Source: Pseudomonadota bacterium (GTDB lineage Bacteria > Pseudomonadota > Gammaproteobacteria > Steroidobacterales > Steroidobacteraceae). Taken from it: a stretch of DNA of 64,000 nucleotides. The position numbers were made by a program, and so were the translations under genes. Where the stretch lies: contig JAFEDT010000012.1 of the NCBI GenBank assembly GCA_018241445.1, positions 124,001 through 188,000 of the forward strand, written 5' to 3'. Below the pieces are notes generated by a model. That model saw nothing but the letters and a program-made list of their open reading frames with translations. It ran no database searches and was not told the origin of the DNA. Shown here in pieces: positions 62,000 to 64,000 of this stretch. Position 1 is the stretch's first letter, and each line of letters opens with the position of its first letter.

Positions 62000-64000
62000 T
62001 CAGGCCGCGCCAGCCGCGCTGTCGTACGGCACGCGCAGGGCGCGGAAGCACCCCGTAGGCGACAGCGCGCCGCGTTCGGCCGAGAGGTCCCACAGGACAT
62101 TGCGCCGCTCCACCACGGCGTTGCCGGCCAGTTCCGCCAGCGACGCCGGCGCCCCGAACAGGTATCCCTGTCCCGCCACGCAGCCCAGGCGGATCAGGGT
62201 GAGCGCCTGCAACTCAGATTCCACGCCTTCGGCCACCGTGTCCAGGCCCATGGTCGCCCCCAGGGTGATCACGGCGCTGGCCAGTTCCGGGCCCTTGTCG
62301 CTGTCGGTCAGGCGTCCCACGAAGGAACGATCGATCTTCAGGATGTCGATGGGAAAGCGGTGCAGGTACGACAGCGAGGAGTAGCCGATTCCAAAGTCAT
62401 CGATCGCAACGCGCACGGCCAGTTCCTTCAGTTCGCGGAACCGCGCGAGACTGCCCTCGTTGCTGTACATGGTGGTGCTCTCGGTCAGCTCGATCACCAG
62501 GTTGTGCGGCTCCAGCCCGGAGAGCTGCAGCGCCCGGGCGACGTCGGCGGCGAGGTCGCCATGTTGCAGGTGCCGCCCCGAAATGTTGACCGCCAGCCGC
62601 AGCTCTTCGCCCCCGGCGACGCAGCCGCGCCAGTTGCACAGCTCGCGGCTGGCGCGTTCCAGCACCCAACGGCCCAGCCGGCGTACGTGCCCACTTTCCT
62701 CCAGCAGCGGGATGAACCGCGCCGGCATCAGGATGCCGAGCTCCGGGTGGCGCCAACGCACCAGCGCCTCCACACCCAGCAGGCAGCGGCTGCCCAGGTC
62801 GACGATTGGCTGGTAATCGAGGAAGAATTCCTCGCGGTCGAAGGCCAGGTTCACGTCGGCTTCCAGGCGCATGCGCTCCTGCAGCAGGTCCTGCATCTGC
62901 GGACGGAAGACTGCGTGCCGGTTCTTGCCGGCCGCTTTCGCGTGGTACATCGCGATGTCGGCGTTGCTGAGCAGCGCGGCCGAGCCACCCAGCTCCGGCG
63001 AGAACGCGATGCCAATGCTGACACCGATGCGTACTTCCGCGCTCGACAGTGCGACTGGCTGGTCGATGGCGGCAATCAGGGCATCCGCCAGGCGCTGCGC
63101 CTCCTCGGCATTGGCCAGGCCCTCGACCAGCACCGCAAACTCATCCCCTCCCAGGCGCGCCACGGTATCGGAGGAACGCGTAGTGCGCGCGATGCGCTGC
63201 GCCACGATCTGCAGCAACTGGTCGCCCGCGTCGTGCCCCAGCGTATCGTTGACGTTTTTGAAGTTGTCCAGGTCCAGGAACATCACGGCCACCGGGGAGT
63301 GGTCGCGCTGCGCCAGCGCCAGCGCGTGCTGCACGCGGTCGCGGAACAGGTTGCGGTTGGCGAGCAGGGTCAGCGGATCGTGGAAAGCCAGTCGCCGCAG
63401 CTGCTCTTCAAGCTGTTTGCGCTCGCTGATGTCACGAAAGTTCAGCGCCAGGCCCTGTACGGCGGCGTCGGCGGTAAGGTTGCTGCCGACACATTCAATG
63501 ATAGTCCTGCCGCCCTGGGCGTCTACCCGCAGTTCCGTCGGCCCTACCGCGGTCGCAGGCGGCGCTGTCAGCAGGCCGGACAGGAACTGCCGCAGCTTGC
63601 CGCGGTCGTCAGCCGCGCACAGCTCTACCAGTACCCGTCCGCCCATGTCCGCCGGCTTCATCCCGAAGATGCGTTCGCATGCCGGGGAAGCGAAACGCAC
63701 CGCACCCTCGGGGCTCACGATCATGATCACGTCCGACGCGTTGGCGATCAGCGAGGCGTAACGCGCCTCCACGATCAGGGCCGCGCGTCGCTCGCGGGCG
63801 CGCGCCTCGCTGCGCAACTCCACCGCCTGACGAACCATCAGCAGCAGCGCCAGGGCGAACACCACCAGTGTCATGATCTGTGCCGGACCGGCGTCGTTGT
63901 CACGGCTGTAGCGGATCAGCATGATCAGGGCCGCCAGCAGCGCCGCGTAGGGTTGCAGCCGCAGCAACCAGTCCGCCGGCCGCGAGACACTGCTGCCCCC
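62000..64000 (-). CDS. PAS-GGDEF-EAL cyclic-di-GMP protein, N-terminus off the window
   Basis: A membrane signalling protein, open to the right edge so the N-terminus is missing. Visible order: hydrophobic helices (YAALLAALIMLIRYS; IMTLVVFALALLLMVRQAV), a PAS domain (ARYASLIANASDVIMIVSPEGAVRF), GGDEF with the intact signature LGGDEFAVLVEGL, and EAL with GVEALVRWRHPELG and IDDFGIGYSSLSYL. Both output domains look potentially active, so it may make or break c-di-GMP. Confidence 0.92.
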   Translation of the reverse strand, partial: GGSSVSRPADWLLRLQPYAALLAALIMLIRYSRDNDAGPAQIMTLVVFALALLLMVRQAVELRSEARARERRAALIVEARYASLIANASDVIMIVSPEGAVRFASPACERIFGMKPADMGGRVLVELCAADDRGKLRQFLSGLLTAPPATAVGPTELRVDAQGGRTIIECVGSNLTADAAVQGLALNFRDISERKQLEEQLRRLAFHDPLTLLANRNLFRDRVQHALALAQRDHSPVAVMFLDLDNFKNVNDTLGHDAGDQLLQIVAQRIARTTRSSDTVARLGGDEFAVLVEGLANAEEAQRLADALIAAIDQPVALSSAEVRIGVSIGIAFSPELGGSAALLSNADIAMYHAKAAGKNRHAVFRPQMQDLLQERMRLEADVNLAFDREEFFLDYQPIVDLGSRCLLGVEALVRWRHPELGILMPARFIPLLEESGHVRRLGRWVLERASRELCNWRGCVAGGEELRLAVNISGRHLQHGDLAADVARALQLSGLEPHNLVIELTESTTMYSNEGSLARFRELKELAVRVAIDDFGIGYSSLSYLHRFPIDILKIDRSFVGRLTDSDKGPELASAVITLGATMGLDTVAEGVESELQALTLIRLGCVAGQGYLFGAPASLAELAGNAVVERRNVLWDLSAERGALSPTGCFRALRVPYDSAAGAA

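Overview
The window is high-GC DNA from a proteobacterium, most likely a gammaproteobacterium. The strongest clue is the block thrS-infC-rpmI-rplT-pheS-pheT-ihfA-merR, which is the standard gamma/betaproteobacterial order. A UrcA-family protein, a DUF6522 protein, an S9 peptidase and several beta-propeller secreted proteins fit a Steroidobacter/Xanthomonadales-like soil or water organism, but that finer placement is inference.

Left part (1-14.9 kb), chromosomal. It holds the end of an OmpA-like protein, an FAH-family hydrolase, a GDT1-type cation exporter, a cation-diffusion facilitator with a CadR-type operator and a convergent cadR-like regulator, an outer-membrane protein, trmO, and a nitric oxide reductase locus (norC-norB plus two small membrane proteins and a cytochrome c). 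These are followed by a DUF488 protein, a superoxide dismutase with a divergent LysR regulator, a uracil-DNA-glycosylase-like protein, and sdhB-sdhC-sdhD without sdhA.

Island (14,989-28,582). A 13.6 kb integrated element sits in tRNA-Pro(GGG). It is bounded by a perfect 48-bp direct repeat of the tRNA 3' part and has paired GGGTACCCC repeats inside each end. It encodes a tyrosine integrase, an AlpA-like protein, a DUF1376-like protein, a DEAH helicase, a zinc-finger/Toprim primase, several small proteins, a 616-residue glycine/alanine-rich phage-like protein and a terminase-small-subunit-like protein. No large terminase, portal, capsid or tail gene was recognised. This resembles a phage satellite (PICI-like) more than a complete prophage. 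The right third is cargo, mostly on the minus strand, including a four-gene operon with a membrane protein and a possible nuclease-fold protein. This is the most novel part of the window.

Central part (28.6-43 kb). The translation/IHF block includes infC with an AUC start. It is followed by tRNA-Val(GAC), uvrB, an aromatic amino-acid decarboxylase-like enzyme, a vanillate-demethylase-like Rieske oxygenase and a lower-GC secreted beta-propeller protein.

Right part (43-64 kb). A homoprotocatechuate meta-cleavage operon runs hpaG1-hpaG2-hpaE-ligA-ligB-hpaF-hpaH-hpaI-aspC, with divergent hpaR and a palindromic operator at the first start codon. The ring-cleaving enzyme is a two-subunit LigAB type. 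Then come DUF2784, tRNA-Asn(GTT), a UrcA protein, a DODA-type dioxygenase, a tRNA-binding protein, a DUF486 gene broken by an internal deletion, cupins, a second Rieske oxygenase, arsC, an S9 peptidase, a pyridine-nucleotide disulfide oxidoreductase, an NHL-like propeller protein and a PAS-GGDEF-EAL protein cut by the window edge.
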